Of a stretch of 64,000 nucleotides of DNA, positions 6,918 through 15,553 are shown in pieces (within the stretch, counting starts at the first letter, position 1; each line of letters opens with the position of its first letter). The notes beneath the pieces were generated by a model that saw only the letters and a program-made list of their open reading frames with translations, searched no databases and was not told the DNA's origin. Both the position numbers and the translations under genes were made by a program. Source of the DNA: Dactylosporangium roseum (GTDB taxonomy: Bacteria; Actinomycetota; Actinomycetes; Mycobacteriales; Micromonosporaceae); contig NZ_CP073721.1 in NCBI RefSeq assembly GCF_025264685.1, positions 549,001 to 613,000 of the forward strand, given 5' to 3'.

Positions 6918-7853
6918 TTCGCTGCGGTGCAGCAATGGGTGAGCGGCCTCGGCGTCACGCTGGCCCCGGCGACCGTCCGAGAGTGCCACCGGCTCACGCG
7001 GGCCGTGCTCGCGCTTGCCGTACGAGATCGGATCATCGCCGAGAACCCCGCTGATGGGGTGCGCTTGCCGAAGCGACGGCGCACCGACGCCGATGAGCAG
7101 GTCATCACCCGGGAGGCGTTCGCGGGCAGCATCCTGCCGGAGGTCCCAGAGCGGTACCGCGCACTGGTCGCGCTGGCCGGGGGGCGAGTGCATCGGCCTG
7201 ACGTGGGCCGCTATCGACCTGGCGGCGGCGACCGTGCGGGTGAGCCGGGTGGCTATCGAGTCGCGGGAAACGTGACCTTCAAGCCCTACCCGAAGTCTCG
7301 CGCCGGTCGCCGGATCGTGCCGCTTCCGCCGTTCGTCGTCGAGCTGCTGCGGAAGCACCGCGAGCTGATCGAGCCGGGGCTGTCCGGTGAGGTCTTCACC
7401 AACGAGGTCGGCGGGCCGATGCGCCGGACGGTCTTCCGTGCGTGGATCTGGCGACCCGCGCTCGTACGCGCCGGACTGCTGGGCAAGGTGGTGCAGGTCG
7501 ACCGGAAGGTCTGGCGTGCCACCTGGCTCGACCGGGACCGCTGCGAAGTCACCGAGGACTTCCCGAACCGTCGGGCGGCGCGCGCCCGGGTGTCGTGCAT
7601 GGCACAGAGCGGGTTGCGGTTCCACGACCTGCGGCACTCCTACGCGACATGGCTGGTGTCAGACGGCGTGCCGCTGAACGACGTGGCGCGAGTCATGGGG
7701 CATGAGCAGATCTCGACCACGCTGGACCGCTACACGCACGCCTTCGAGCAGCGTGGCGCCGAGCGGGTACGGGATGCCGTCGCTGACTTTCCGCTGACGA
7801 CGGAGGTGGAAGACAGCGCGGAGGGGGACGACGGCGCGGCTGGTGCCCGGTGA
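6918..7853 (+). pseudogene. Tyrosine recombinase (integrase), truncated and frameshifted
   Basis: C-terminal motifs are intact: FHDLRHSYATWL (H-x-x-R box), GHEQISTTLDRYTH (second His box and nucleophile Tyr) and the conserved NVTFKPYPKSRAGRR block. Three lesions are visible. The N-terminus is missing: homology begins inside the core-binding domain at VQQWVSGLG. Near 7177 a short deletion removes the expected TGLRWG segment with the first catalytic Arg and shifts frame. Near 7261 one base is missing (GAGTCGCGG where GAGGTCGCG is expected), which restores the frame. Between them about 27 residues are scrambled; the +1 frame there reads GECIGLTWAAIDLAAATVRV, the real protein. The enzyme should be inactive. 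Confidence 0.88.
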
Positions 7854-7867
7854 GCTGGCGCCGCAGA

Positions 7868-7915
7868 AATGACGAAAGGCCAGGTGAGAGGTTGTCTCTC
7901 CTGGCCTTTCGTCAT

Positions 7916-7916
<1 letters not shown>
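7868..7916. terminator. Bidirectional terminator between integrase and tRNA-Pro
   Basis: Perfect 17-bp arms AATGACGAAAGGCCAGG and CCTGGCCTTTCGTCATT, with a further GAGA/TCTC inner stem. It serves the 3' end of the integrase remnant on the plus strand and of tRNA-Pro on the minus strand. Confidence 0.85.
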
Positions 7917-7992
<76 letters not shown>

Positions 7993-8005
7993 AGCGTGCC
8001 GAGTA

Positions 8006-8033
8006 ATCGTAGCCCACCCTCGTCGCCCCGCAA
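8006..8033 (-). promoter_or_regulatory. Promoter of tRNA-Pro
   Basis: On the minus strand TTGCGG (8033-8028) and TACGAT (8011-8006) are separated by 16 bp, and the mature tRNA begins 14 bp after the -10 element. Spacing fits a housekeeping sigma promoter. Confidence 0.65.
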
Positions 8034-8077
8034 ACTCGGTATCCCCCGTGGCGGGCGGGACGGGTGGTGAACTGAGG

Positions 8078-9244
8078 TTACAACGACTTCAGAAACGACC
8101 GGAGCGCCGATTCGTAGGCCACCGGGTCGAGGTTCCAGCTACGACAGTGACCGGCCTCACGCGTCTCCACCAGGGTCACCAGCGGCGAGGCGGCGGCGAA
8201 CTCGACCGTCGGCCACGGGGCCACGGTACGGTCGTCGTGGTCGACGTACACCAGTGTCGGCACGTCCAGTTTGCCGGCCACCGACCGGTAGTCCAGGTCC
8301 GACGCTCGCACGCCCAGGCGGCGCTGGATGAGCTTCAGCGCCGTCCAGGTCCACGGTGGCGGCACGTTGAGCTGCCGTGCGTTCATCTGCAGGGTCGCGG
8401 TCCAGTCGACCACCGGGCAGTCGAGCACAACACCGCGCAGGAAGCCCCCGTGGTCCCAGGAGCGCAGCAGGCTGAGGATCGCCGCGCCGCCCATGGACCA
8501 GCCGACCAGGATCACGTCGCGGGCGCCCGCCGACCTCGCGTATTCGATCGCGGACAGCACGTCGTGCCCCTCGGTGTGGCCGAGGTGGAACCGGTGGTCC
8601 GACGACGGCGGCGCCTCCGGGTCGTTCCGGTACGTCACGACGAGCGTCGGGTGGCCGCTCTCCGCCAGCGTGGGCAGCGCGCGCAGCGCCTCACCGCGGG
8701 GGGCGCCGCGACCGTGGACGGCGATGATCCAGGTGTCGTCCGGCCCGGTGGTCGGCGGCACCAGCCACGCCGGCAGCGGGCCCAGCTCACCCTGCACGAT
8801 CACGTCCTCGAACGGCAGGCCGCGCGCCGACATCGGGTCGCCCTCGAAAACGTATCCCGAGGTGTACCCGCGGACGCCGGTCACCAGCGAACCCCGCGTC
8901 ACCTCGGCGACCTCTCGCGTCACCGAGGCACGGTCGAGCGCGACGACCGGCCCGAGCCGCGCGTGGCCGTCCGCCCAGACGAACGACAGCGGGATCGACC
9001 GGGCGGTGTCCGGTGTGCGGGTCAGCGTGATGCGGTTGCCCGTCACGGCGCGGACCCGCACCGGGTAGTACCTGGCCCCGCCGTTGACGTTCAGCACCTG
9101 GCCCGTCAGGTACCAGCCCGCGCCGGCGGTGCCGGTGGGCAGGAGCACCGCCAGGCCGGCCGCGCCCGCGATGCCGGCGTAGGCGGCACGGCGGGGCCAG
9201 CGACGCGGCGCGGGGCCGGGGAGCGGTGCGGGGGTCGCCGTCAT
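8078..9244 (-). CDS. Membrane-anchored alpha/beta hydrolase
   Basis: A 388-residue protein with a basic N-terminus and one hydrophobic segment at about 20-45, then an extracytoplasmic region and an alpha/beta-hydrolase fold in the second half. The nucleophile elbow is GWSMGGA. The likely acid is in VDHDDRTV and the catalytic His in EAGHCRSW, so a complete Ser-Asp-His triad is present. It resembles the BEM46/YqkD-type serine hydrolases; substrate unknown. Its ATG overlaps the stop of the upstream metallophosphoesterase gene by four bases (ATGA), so the two are cotranscribed and coupled. Confidence 0.87.
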   Translation of the reverse strand: MTATPAPLPGPAPRRWPRRAAYAGIAGAAGLAVLLPTGTAGAGWYLTGQVLNVNGGARYYPVRVRAVTGNRITLTRTPDTARSIPLSFVWADGHARLGPVVALDRASVTREVAEVTRGSLVTGVRGYTSGYVFEGDPMSARGLPFEDVIVQGELGPLPAWLVPPTTGPDDTWIIAVHGRGAPRGEALRALPTLAESGHPTLVVTYRNDPEAPPSSDHRFHLGHTEGHDVLSAIEYARSAGARDVILVGWSMGGAAILSLLRSWDHGGFLRGVVLDCPVVDWTATLQMNARQLNVPPPWTWTALKLIQRRLGVRASDLDYRSVAGKLDVPTLVYVDHDDRTVAPWPTVEFAAASPLVTLVETREAGHCRSWNLDPVAYESALRSFLKSL

Positions 9245-10134
9245 CGCGGGATGAGCGTCAGGATCGAGGCTTCCGGCGGGCAGGAGAACCGCACCGGCGC
9301 CGTCGGGTGGGTGCCCAGGCCGGCCGAGACGTGGAGGTACGACGCCGAGTACGGCCAGCGGTGCAGGCCCTTCGCCATCCGCCGGTCGAGGCCGCAGTTG
9401 GTGACCAGCGCGCCGTAGAACGGCACCGCCACCTGGCCGCCGTGCGTGTGGCCGGCGAGCAGCAGGTCGAAGCCGTCGTCGGCCATGCGGTCCAGGATGC
9501 GCGGCTCCGGCGAGTGGGTGAGGCCGATGCGCACGTCGACGTCGGCCGAGGCGGGCCCGGCGACGGCGTCGTAGTCGTCGCGGCCGATGTGCGGATCGTC
9601 GACGCCGATCAGTTCGACGGTCTGGCCGCCGGCCTTGATCGTCGTACGGGCGTTGTTGAGGTCCGTCCAGCCCGAACCGGTCAGCACGTCGCGCAGCTCC
9701 TCCGTGGGGAGCGCGGTGCCCTGCACGTACGGCCGGTGCTTGTTGAAGTAACCGAAGGGATTCTTGAACACGGGGCCGCGATAGTCGTTCGAGCCGAACA
9801 CGAACGCGCCGGGACGGTCCAGGAGCGGGGTCAAGGCCCGTACGACCGCGGGCACCGCATCGACGTGGGCCATGGTGTCACCGGTCACCACGACCAGGTC
9901 CGGGTCGGTGCCGGCGAGCTCGGCGATCCAGCGCTGCTTGCGATGCTGCCCGGGGGTGAGGTGAAAGTCGCTGAGGTGGAGGATGCGCAGCGGCTCCGCG
10001 TCCGCCGCCAGGATCGGCACGTCGAACCGGCGCAGGGTGAACATGTTGCGCTCGATGAGCGAGGCGTAGGCAAGGGCGGCGGCGCCGGCGGCAACGGTGC
10101 CCGTCGCGAGGCGGAAGACTGTCTTCGAGCGCAT
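9241..10134 (-). CDS. Membrane-anchored metallophosphoesterase
   Basis: A 297-residue calcineurin-like phosphoesterase. An N-terminal membrane segment (about 5-25) precedes the metal-binding motifs: LSDFHL (D-x-H), VTGDTMAHVD (GD), GSNDY in place of the usual GNHE, and LAGHTHGGQ (GHxH). The GSNDY variant is common in the YkuE/Rv3683-like group. In mycobacteria the homologue lies next to ponA2; here the ponA-type gene lies 1 kb upstream, separated by yqeY and a repeat element. ATG 10134 gives the normal short N-terminus. The YqeY gene diverges 64 bp away. Confidence 0.9.
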   Translation of the reverse strand: MRSKTVFRLATGTVAAGAAALAYASLIERNMFTLRRFDVPILAADAEPLRILHLSDFHLTPGQHRKQRWIAELAGTDPDLVVVTGDTMAHVDAVPAVVRALTPLLDRPGAFVFGSNDYRGPVFKNPFGYFNKHRPYVQGTALPTEELRDVLTGSGWTDLNNARTTIKAGGQTVELIGVDDPHIGRDDYDAVAGPASADVDVRIGLTHSPEPRILDRMADDGFDLLLAGHTHGGQVAVPFYGALVTNCGLDRRMAKGLHRWPYSASYLHVSAGLGTHPTAPVRFSCPPEASILTLIPR

Positions 10135-10198
10135 TGGATCAGCGTACCGGCCCTTTTGCAACGCAATATGAGCAAGATCGGACGGATAGACTTCGTTC

Positions 10199-10651
10199 AT
10201 GTTGAAGGCACGCCTGGAGTCCGACCTGCGCGACGCCATGAAGGCTCGTGACGAGCTGGTGACGTCGACCCTGCGGATGGCGCTCACCGCGGTGCGCAAC
10301 GCGGAGGTCGCCGGCAAGTCCGCCCGTGAGCTCTCCGACGACGAGGTCCTGTCGGTCCTGACCAAGGAGGCCAAGAAGCGCCGCGAGGCCGCCGACGCGT
10401 TCGCCGACGCCGGCCGCGAGGCCCAGGCCGCGAAGGAGCGCGCCGAGGAGGAGGTCCTCGCCGGTTATCTCCCGAAGCAGCTTTCCGAGGAGGAGCTCAC
10501 CGCGATCGTGCGCGACGCTCTGTCCGCCGCCGGCCTGAGCGGCATGTCGAGCATGGGTCCGGCAATGAAGGCGGCTCAGGCGGCCGTGGCGGGCCGGGCG
10601 GAGGGCGGTCGTGTCGCCGCCGTGGTCCGCGCTCAGCTCGCGGCGGGCTGA
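10199..10651 (+). CDS. GatB/YqeY domain-containing protein
   Basis: A 150-residue protein starting MLKARLESDLRDAMKARDEL, with the YqeY landmarks STLRMALTAVRNAE, EEEVLAGYLPKQLSEEELTAIV and MGPAMKAAQAAVAGRAEG. The domain is also found at the C-terminus of the GatB amidotransferase subunit and is thought to contact tRNA; the free-standing form has no settled role. It diverges from the metallophosphoesterase gene. Confidence 0.93.
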   Translation: MLKARLESDLRDAMKARDELVTSTLRMALTAVRNAEVAGKSARELSDDEVLSVLTKEAKKRREAADAFADAGREAQAAKERAEEEVLAGYLPKQLSEEELTAIVRDALSAAGLSGMSSMGPAMKAAQAAVAGRAEGGRVAAVVRAQLAAG

Positions 10652-10678
10652 CGCCGGTCGAGGGTCCGCTGCCGGCGT
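10651..10678 (+). terminator. Hairpin after the YqeY gene
   Basis: ACGCCGG and CCGGCGT arms around a 14-nt loop begin in the stop codon of the YqeY gene. It is a likely intrinsic terminator although no T-run follows, as usual in these genomes. Confidence 0.5.
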
Positions 10679-10716
10679 GGGGCACGGATTCGCGCGGCGC
10701 CGTCACCCGGTCACAT

Positions 10717-11082
10717 GGTAGGAACATTGGACTGTAGGCCAAGGCCGCGAAGTTGAGCCCGGCAGCGCCTGGTCAACCCGGACGAGACCGGCAACTCGGG
10801 CGTGAGGCTCGCGAGGTGTCGCCGCCGAGGCACAGGCCCGTTGGGCTGAACGTCACCGCCTTGCTTGGTCATGGGAACGATCTGGCTGTCGGGGCAGCCG
10901 CATCTTTCCCATGATGGAGTGGCCTGGCTCGGAACGCACCGTCCCGGGGCCAGCGGCGACCACGAGCGACAGACACCACCCGCGCGACCGTGCGTCACCA
11001 ACCCGTAGCGCAAGACCGGAATTGGCAGACGACCGCACGGTTCGACTTCGCGGTCCTGGGCTGTAGGCCAAGTTTTCCTACG
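10717..11082. repeat. MITE-like segment with ~45-bp imperfect terminal inverted repeats
   Basis: The left end (10717-10760, GGTAGGAACATTGG then CTGTAGGCCAAGG and CCGCGAAGTTGAGCC) matches the reverse complement of the right end (11039-11082, CGTAGGAAAACTTGG, GGCCTACAGCC, ACCGCGAAGTCGAACC) over about 45 bp with a few gaps. The 366-bp interior has no convincing gene and contains the dispersed hairpin at 10869-10914. No clear target duplication is visible. It accounts for most of the 501-bp gap between the YqeY and PBP genes. Confidence 0.55.
10869..10914. repeat. Dispersed hairpin repeat, copy 1
   Basis: TCATGGGAACGATCTGGCT, loop GTCGGGGC, AGCCGCATCTTTCCCATGA. The same sequence with few changes recurs at 35796-35842. 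Arms are near-complementary in both copies, and differences tend to preserve pairing, so it is a repeated structured element rather than chance similarity. Confidence 0.75.
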
Positions 11083-11103
11083 AGCTGGTGCGAACGCAGC
11101 GGC

Positions 11104-11129
11104 GGGCGGCCCCGAAATCGAGGCCGCCC
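11104..11129 (-). terminator. Hairpin after the PBP gene
   Basis: GGGCGGCC and GGCCGCCC arms with a 10-nt loop lie 24 bp beyond the stop of the penicillin-binding protein gene on the minus strand. Confidence 0.65.
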
Positions 11130-11152
11130 CCCGATGTGCGTGGATCAGCGGA

Positions 11153-13615
11153 TCAGCAGACCCACGGGATCGGGCAGTTGTCGTCCGTGCGCCTGCCGTT
11201 GTTCCCGTTCCCGTTGCCGTTGCCCTGATTGCCGGTGTAAGGCGGGGCCTGGGCGCCGGGCCCCTTGCTGATGATCAGGGAGACCGGGCCACCCTTGACC
11301 GTGGCGCCGCCGGGCTCGGTGCGGGCCACGGTGCCCGCCGGGCACTCCGACGCCACCTGCTGGCTCGAGACCGACACGCTGAAGCCGGCGTTGCGGACCT
11401 TGGATCGGGCCTGGTCGACCGAGAGGCACTTGACCGACGGGATGTCCACCAGCTTGCCCTGCGCCTTGTCCTTCGTCGGGGGCGTGAAGCCGACCACCGG
11501 CTTGCCGGCCAGACCGTCACGCAGCACGGCCAGCGCGGCGAAGTTGACCGGCGGGTGCTTCATGTCCTTGTTGGTCTCGGGCCAGTCCGGGTCGGTGAGG
11601 AAGCCGGAGACCGCGAGCTGCTTCGTCATGGCGACGAACGTCGCGCTCTTCTCCGAGTCGGTCGTCCCGGTCTTGCCGGCGATCGGGCGGCCGACGAACT
11701 TGCGGGAGTAGCCCGCGGTGGCGCCCGAGCATTTGCCGGTGGCGGACTGGTCACCGACCGGGCAGCGGGCCATGTCGACGGCCGCGCGGGCCACCTCAGG
11801 ATTGACGACCTGCTTGCACTTCGGGTCGAGCCCTTCGACCTTCTTGCCGTCGTTGTCCTTCAGTTCGAGGATCGGCGTCGGCTCGCAGTAGAGGCCGTCG
11901 GCGGCGAGGGTGCCGTAGGCGTTGGCCAACTGCAGCGGCGTGGTGGCGCTGACGCCGAGCGTGAACGCGCCCCAGCCCTTCGCGTTTTCCGGCTTGGCCA
12001 GGTCGGCGTCTTGCGGTGCGTTGAACTGGATGCCGAGCCGCTTGGCCACGTCCACGACCTTGTCGGCGCCGACCTGCTGCTCCAGCGGCACGAAATAGGT
12101 GTTGATGGAGCTGCCGAAGCCGGTCCACATGTTGTAGGGGCCGGACTGCCCGCCCGAGTTCTTCGGGCAGTAGTACGGGCCGTCGCAGGCGGCGGGACTG
12201 CTCGCGTTGATGCGGTAGTTCGACCGGAACTGCTTCTCGGTGTTGATGGTCGTCGCGAGCGGGTAACCCGCCTCGAGCGCCGCCACCGCCGTGAACATCT
12301 TGAACGTCGAGCCGGCCTGGTAACCCGGGATGTCGGCGTCGCCCGTGATGATCGGGACCGTCGTGTTGGGCCAGTTGCCCTTCTGGCCCCTCTTGCCGGG
12401 GTTGGTGTTGGTGCCGTTCTTCGACTGGTCGTTGCTGAACGTGCGGTTCGTCGCGATCGCGGTGACCCGGCCGGTGCCCGGCTCGACGGCGGCGAGCATC
12501 AGCGCGTTGGACTGGCCCAGCTTCACCTGCTGGTTGCCGGCCACGTCCTTCGGCTGCTGGTTCGCGTACTTGAACGCGGCCGCCTGGGTCTGGATGTCGA
12601 GCCCGGAGACGACCGTGTAGCCGCCGGCCCGCAGGCGGTTGGCGCGCTGGTACTGGTCCTCGCCGAAGATCGGCTGGGCGAGCCACCAGCGGCGCAGGTA
12701 GTCGCAGTAGAAGCCGGCGCCGAGCTCGGGACGCTGAACGAACTCGCATCCCTCAGGGGTGCGCTTGCCGACGATGTTCACTTTCGTGGCCGCCGCCTCG
12801 TCGGCCTGCTGCTTGGTGACGAACCCCATGCTCACCATCTGGTTGAGCACGTACTTCTGCCGGTCCAGCGCGCGCGGCAGGCCCTCGACCGTCGCCGGGT
12901 CGCTGGTGCCGGGCGCCTTGACGAGGCCCGCGATGAGGGCGGCCTCGGGCAGCGTCAGGTCCTTGGGGTCCTTCTCGAAGTAGACGTGCGAGGCCGCGAA
13001 GATGCCGTATGCGCCGTGACCGTAGGACGCGATGTTGAGATACCGCTCGAGGATCTCGTCCTTGCTGAGCTTCTTTTCGAGATCGATGGCGTACTTCATC
13101 TCGCGGAGCTTGCGCGTGGGCGTCTTGTCGGTCGCGTCGACGACCTCTTGCGGGGTCTTCGCCGAGTAGGAGATGGCCTGGCGCACGTATTGCATCGTGA
13201 GCGTCGACGCGCCCTGCTCGGTCTGGCCGCCCGCGTTCTGGTTCGCGACGAAGGCGCGCGCGACGCCCTTCACGTCGACACCGCGGTGCTGGTAGAACCG
13301 GTTGTCCTCGGCCGCGACGATGGCCTTGCGCATGACCTCGGCGACATCGGTCAACGGGACGTCGCGGCGGTTCTCGTCGTACATCATCGCCAGCAGCGTC
13401 TTGCCGTCGGATGCGTAGACGTACGAGATCTGCGGCGAGGGCAGCACGTCGATGTCGGTCGGAAGGTTGTCGAACGTGTCGGCGCCGGCCTTCGCGGCCA
13501 GTCCCGACATCGCGACCGCAGGGAACGCGGCCGCTGCGACCACCAAGCCTGCCAATAGCCCACAGAGCAGCAGAGAGGCCGCATTGGGCAGCAGGCCGTG
13601 CTCGCGTTTGCGCAT
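11153..13615 (-). CDS. ponA2: Class A penicillin-binding protein with C-terminal PASTA domain
   Basis: An 820-residue bifunctional peptidoglycan synthase. A membrane anchor at about 12-40 is followed by a GT51 glycosyltransferase domain with EDNRFYQHRG near residue 103. The transpeptidase domain has GSTFK (SxxK, about 434), SSIN (SxN) and GKTGTT (about 647). One PASTA domain at about 720-785 (IPSVKCLSVDQARSKV) precedes a Gly/Asn-rich tail ending CPIPWVC. It polymerises and cross-links cell wall outside the membrane. Position, divergent from a WhiB4-type gene, matches M. tuberculosis ponA2. ATG 13615 is preferred: GGTGA lies five bases upstream, whereas GTG 13624 has only a badly spaced GAGG. 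Confidence 0.95.
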   Translation of the reverse strand: MRKREHGLLPNAASLLLCGLLAGLVVAAAAFPAVAMSGLAAKAGADTFDNLPTDIDVLPSPQISYVYASDGKTLLAMMYDENRRDVPLTDVAEVMRKAIVAAEDNRFYQHRGVDVKGVARAFVANQNAGGQTEQGASTLTMQYVRQAISYSAKTPQEVVDATDKTPTRKLREMKYAIDLEKKLSKDEILERYLNIASYGHGAYGIFAASHVYFEKDPKDLTLPEAALIAGLVKAPGTSDPATVEGLPRALDRQKYVLNQMVSMGFVTKQQADEAAATKVNIVGKRTPEGCEFVQRPELGAGFYCDYLRRWWLAQPIFGEDQYQRANRLRAGGYTVVSGLDIQTQAAAFKYANQQPKDVAGNQQVKLGQSNALMLAAVEPGTGRVTAIATNRTFSNDQSKNGTNTNPGKRGQKGNWPNTTVPIITGDADIPGYQAGSTFKMFTAVAALEAGYPLATTINTEKQFRSNYRINASSPAACDGPYYCPKNSGGQSGPYNMWTGFGSSINTYFVPLEQQVGADKVVDVAKRLGIQFNAPQDADLAKPENAKGWGAFTLGVSATTPLQLANAYGTLAADGLYCEPTPILELKDNDGKKVEGLDPKCKQVVNPEVARAAVDMARCPVGDQSATGKCSGATAGYSRKFVGRPIAGKTGTTDSEKSATFVAMTKQLAVSGFLTDPDWPETNKDMKHPPVNFAALAVLRDGLAGKPVVGFTPPTKDKAQGKLVDIPSVKCLSVDQARSKVRNAGFSVSVSSQQVASECPAGTVARTEPGGATVKGGPVSLIISKGPGAQAPPYTGNQGNGNGNGNNGRRTDDNCPIPWVC

Positions 13616-14048
13616 CCAGGTCACCGCCTCAGACTACGTGACGACGTCACGAGGCCGCGTCCTGACGGCGACGGTCCTCGTTGTCTTAGACGCGTGACAC
13701 CGAGCGTGAGGTTGACCCGTAGCCGAGTCTGATGCACGGATCACTGTCGTGTCGGCATTTTGGGCAAAACACACCCGGTCGTGACGCGCCGGTAGCACGC
13801 TTCGGCCCTTTGGTGGATCACATGGGACCGATTAACCTGGTGCAACAACGTTGCGTAACTGGACGATTACAGAGCATGATGTTCCGGAAAGCTCCTCTCG
13901 GGGTTCCCGTGGCCGGGGACCCTGCCGTCGCGCCGGGCAGACCGGCGAACTGCACTCGAAAGCCATGGGGGGACGTGGTTTGGGTGCTTTTCGCTGGGGC
14001 AAGCACGGCGGATGGACCCGGGGGGAGTCCAAGGGGGGAAGAGGAAAT
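13616..14048. promoter_or_regulatory. 433-bp divergent promoter region of ponA2 and wblA
   Basis: No gene is supported here. The region separates the divergent PBP and WhiB-type genes and must hold both promoters. The WhiB side ends in a purine-rich AAGGGGGGAAGAGGAAAT before its ATG, a strong ribosome binding site. A long untranslated leader is plausible. Confidence 0.5.
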
Positions 14049-14360
14049 ATGAGCATGGTCGTCGACTGGCCCAGCATCGCCGCGTGCCGCAATGGCGACC
14101 CGGACGCACTGTTCGTCCAGGGCGCCGAGCAGAACGTGGCGAAGCGGATCTGCCGCAGTTGCCCTGTGCGGTACGAGTGCCTGGCGGACGCCCTCGACAA
14201 CCGGATCGAGTTCGGGGTCTGGGGCGGCATGACCGAGCGCGAGCGCCGGGCGTTGCTGCGCCGCCATCCGCAGGTGCCCAGCTGGCGCAAGATGTTCGAA
14301 GCGGCCATGGACCGCAACGAGAAGGACAACAGCACCAAAGAGTTGGTTCCGACCGGCTGA
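14049..14360 (+). CDS. wblA: WhiB-family [4Fe-4S] regulator, WblA/WhiB4 type
   Basis: A 103-residue protein with the four WhiB cysteines (AAC, CRSC, YEC), the GVWGG turn and the basic ERERRALLRRHPQ helix. The sequences DALFVQGAEQNVAKR and CLADALDNRIEFGVWGGMTE match WblA of Streptomyces and WhiB4 of mycobacteria rather than WhiB1/2/3. In Streptomyces WblA controls the switch between development and antibiotic production; in M. tuberculosis WhiB4 is a redox-responsive regulator. ATG 14049 follows a strong AGAGGA site. It is convergent with the ArsA-like pair, as whiB4 is with Rv3680. Confidence 0.92.
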   Translation: MSMVVDWPSIAACRNGDPDALFVQGAEQNVAKRICRSCPVRYECLADALDNRIEFGVWGGMTERERRALLRRHPQVPSWRKMFEAAMDRNEKDNSTKELVPTG

Positions 14361-14373
14361 GGCGCCGGAAGGG

Positions 14374-15510
14374 CTATTCGAACGTCGAACCGATAGCCCG
14401 CAGCCCGTCGAGGTCATGGACGTCGGCGGGCTGCGCGGGGATCCGCACCACCGGCACACCCGGGTGGGCGTGCAGGAAGCGGCCGGCGACCTCCGCCTGC
14501 CGATCGTGCAGCTCGGCGAGCTCGGCGTGGACCCGCAGCACATCCGCCGTCGACGGGTGCCCGCCCATCTCGTCGAGCCGGGCCGCCGCAGCCCGCGCGT
14601 CGTCGGCGGACAGGCGCGGCGCCGCCACCGGCACGACCCGGTTGAGCACCAGCCCCGCCAGCGGCATCCGGTCCGCGGCGAGCCGCCCGGCGAAGTACAC
14701 CGCCTCGCGGACGGCGTCGGGCTCGGGCGCCGCCACCACCAGGAACGCGGTCTCGGGCGCCTGCAACACGCGGTACGTCTGCTCGGCCCGCTCCCGGAAA
14801 CCGCCGAACATCGAGTCCAGCGCACCCACGAACCCGGAGAGGTCGGAGAGCAACTGCGCGCCGAGGATCTTCGTGACGGTGCGGCTGAACAGTCCGAACG
14901 ACGCGGAGACGAGGTTGAACACACTGCGCCCGCCCGCGCGGGCCGGCGCCAGCAGCAGCCGCAGCATCTTGCCGTCGAGGAACCGGGACAGCCGGGCCGG
15001 CGCGTCGAGGAAGTCGAGCGCCGAACGGGACGGCGGGGTGTCGACGACGATGAGATCCCACTCGTCGCGCGCCCGTAGCTGGCCCAGCTTCTCCATCGCC
15101 ATGTATTCCTGCGTGCCGGAGAACGTCGAGCTCATCGCCTGGTAGAAGGGGTTGGCGAAGATCTCCTCGGCCTTCTTCGGCTCGGTGTGCGCGAGCACGA
15201 CCTCGTCGAAGGTCCGCTTCATGTCGAGCATCATCGCGTGGAGCTCGGCCGAGTCCGGCTGCAGACCCTTGACCTGGCGGGGTGTGTTGTCGAGCTCGGT
15301 CAGGCCCAGCGCCTGGGCCAGCCGGCGCGCCGGGTCGATGGTCAGCACCACGGTGCGCCGCCCGTGCTCCTCGGCGGCCCGCAGTGCGAGCGCCGCCGCG
15401 GTTGTCGTCTTGCCGACACCTCCGGAGCCGCAGCACACCACGATGCGGATCGCGCGGTCGGCGAGAATCTCGTCGACGTCCAGATCCGGCGCTGCCGCGT
15501 TCACTCGCAC
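14374..15510 (-). CDS. ArsA/Get3-like ATPase (second gene of pair)
   Basis: A 378-residue P-loop ATPase of the SIMIBI class with the deviant Walker A CCGSGGVGKTTTAA near residue 28, switch sequence TIDPARR, and VVDTPPSRSALDFLDAP (switch II). It is homologous to Rv3680 of M. tuberculosis. ArsA/Get3 proteins work as dimers that couple ATP hydrolysis to metal or membrane-protein handling; the role in actinobacteria is not settled. It lies 43 bp downstream of its paralogue, suggesting a heteromeric pair. GTG 15510 and GTG 15504 are both possible starts; the first is used here. Confidence 0.9.
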   Translation of the reverse strand: MRVNAAAPDLDVDEILADRAIRIVVCCGSGGVGKTTTAAALALRAAEEHGRRTVVLTIDPARRLAQALGLTELDNTPRQVKGLQPDSAELHAMMLDMKRTFDEVVLAHTEPKKAEEIFANPFYQAMSSTFSGTQEYMAMEKLGQLRARDEWDLIVVDTPPSRSALDFLDAPARLSRFLDGKMLRLLLAPARAGGRSVFNLVSASFGLFSRTVTKILGAQLLSDLSGFVGALDSMFGGFRERAEQTYRVLQAPETAFLVVAAPEPDAVREAVYFAGRLAADRMPLAGLVLNRVVPVAAPRLSADDARAAAARLDEMGGHPSTADVLRVHAELAELHDRQAEVAGRFLHAHPGVPVVRIPAQPADVHDLDGLRAIGSTFE

Positions 15511-15553
15511 CTTGCGAGCGTATCCGCTGCGGGCACCCCGAAGCAGATGCACG

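Noticed and set aside
11555..13558. A plus-strand open frame of 667 codons opposite ponA2
   Set aside because: Antisense shadow; the minus strand carries all PBP motifs in order.
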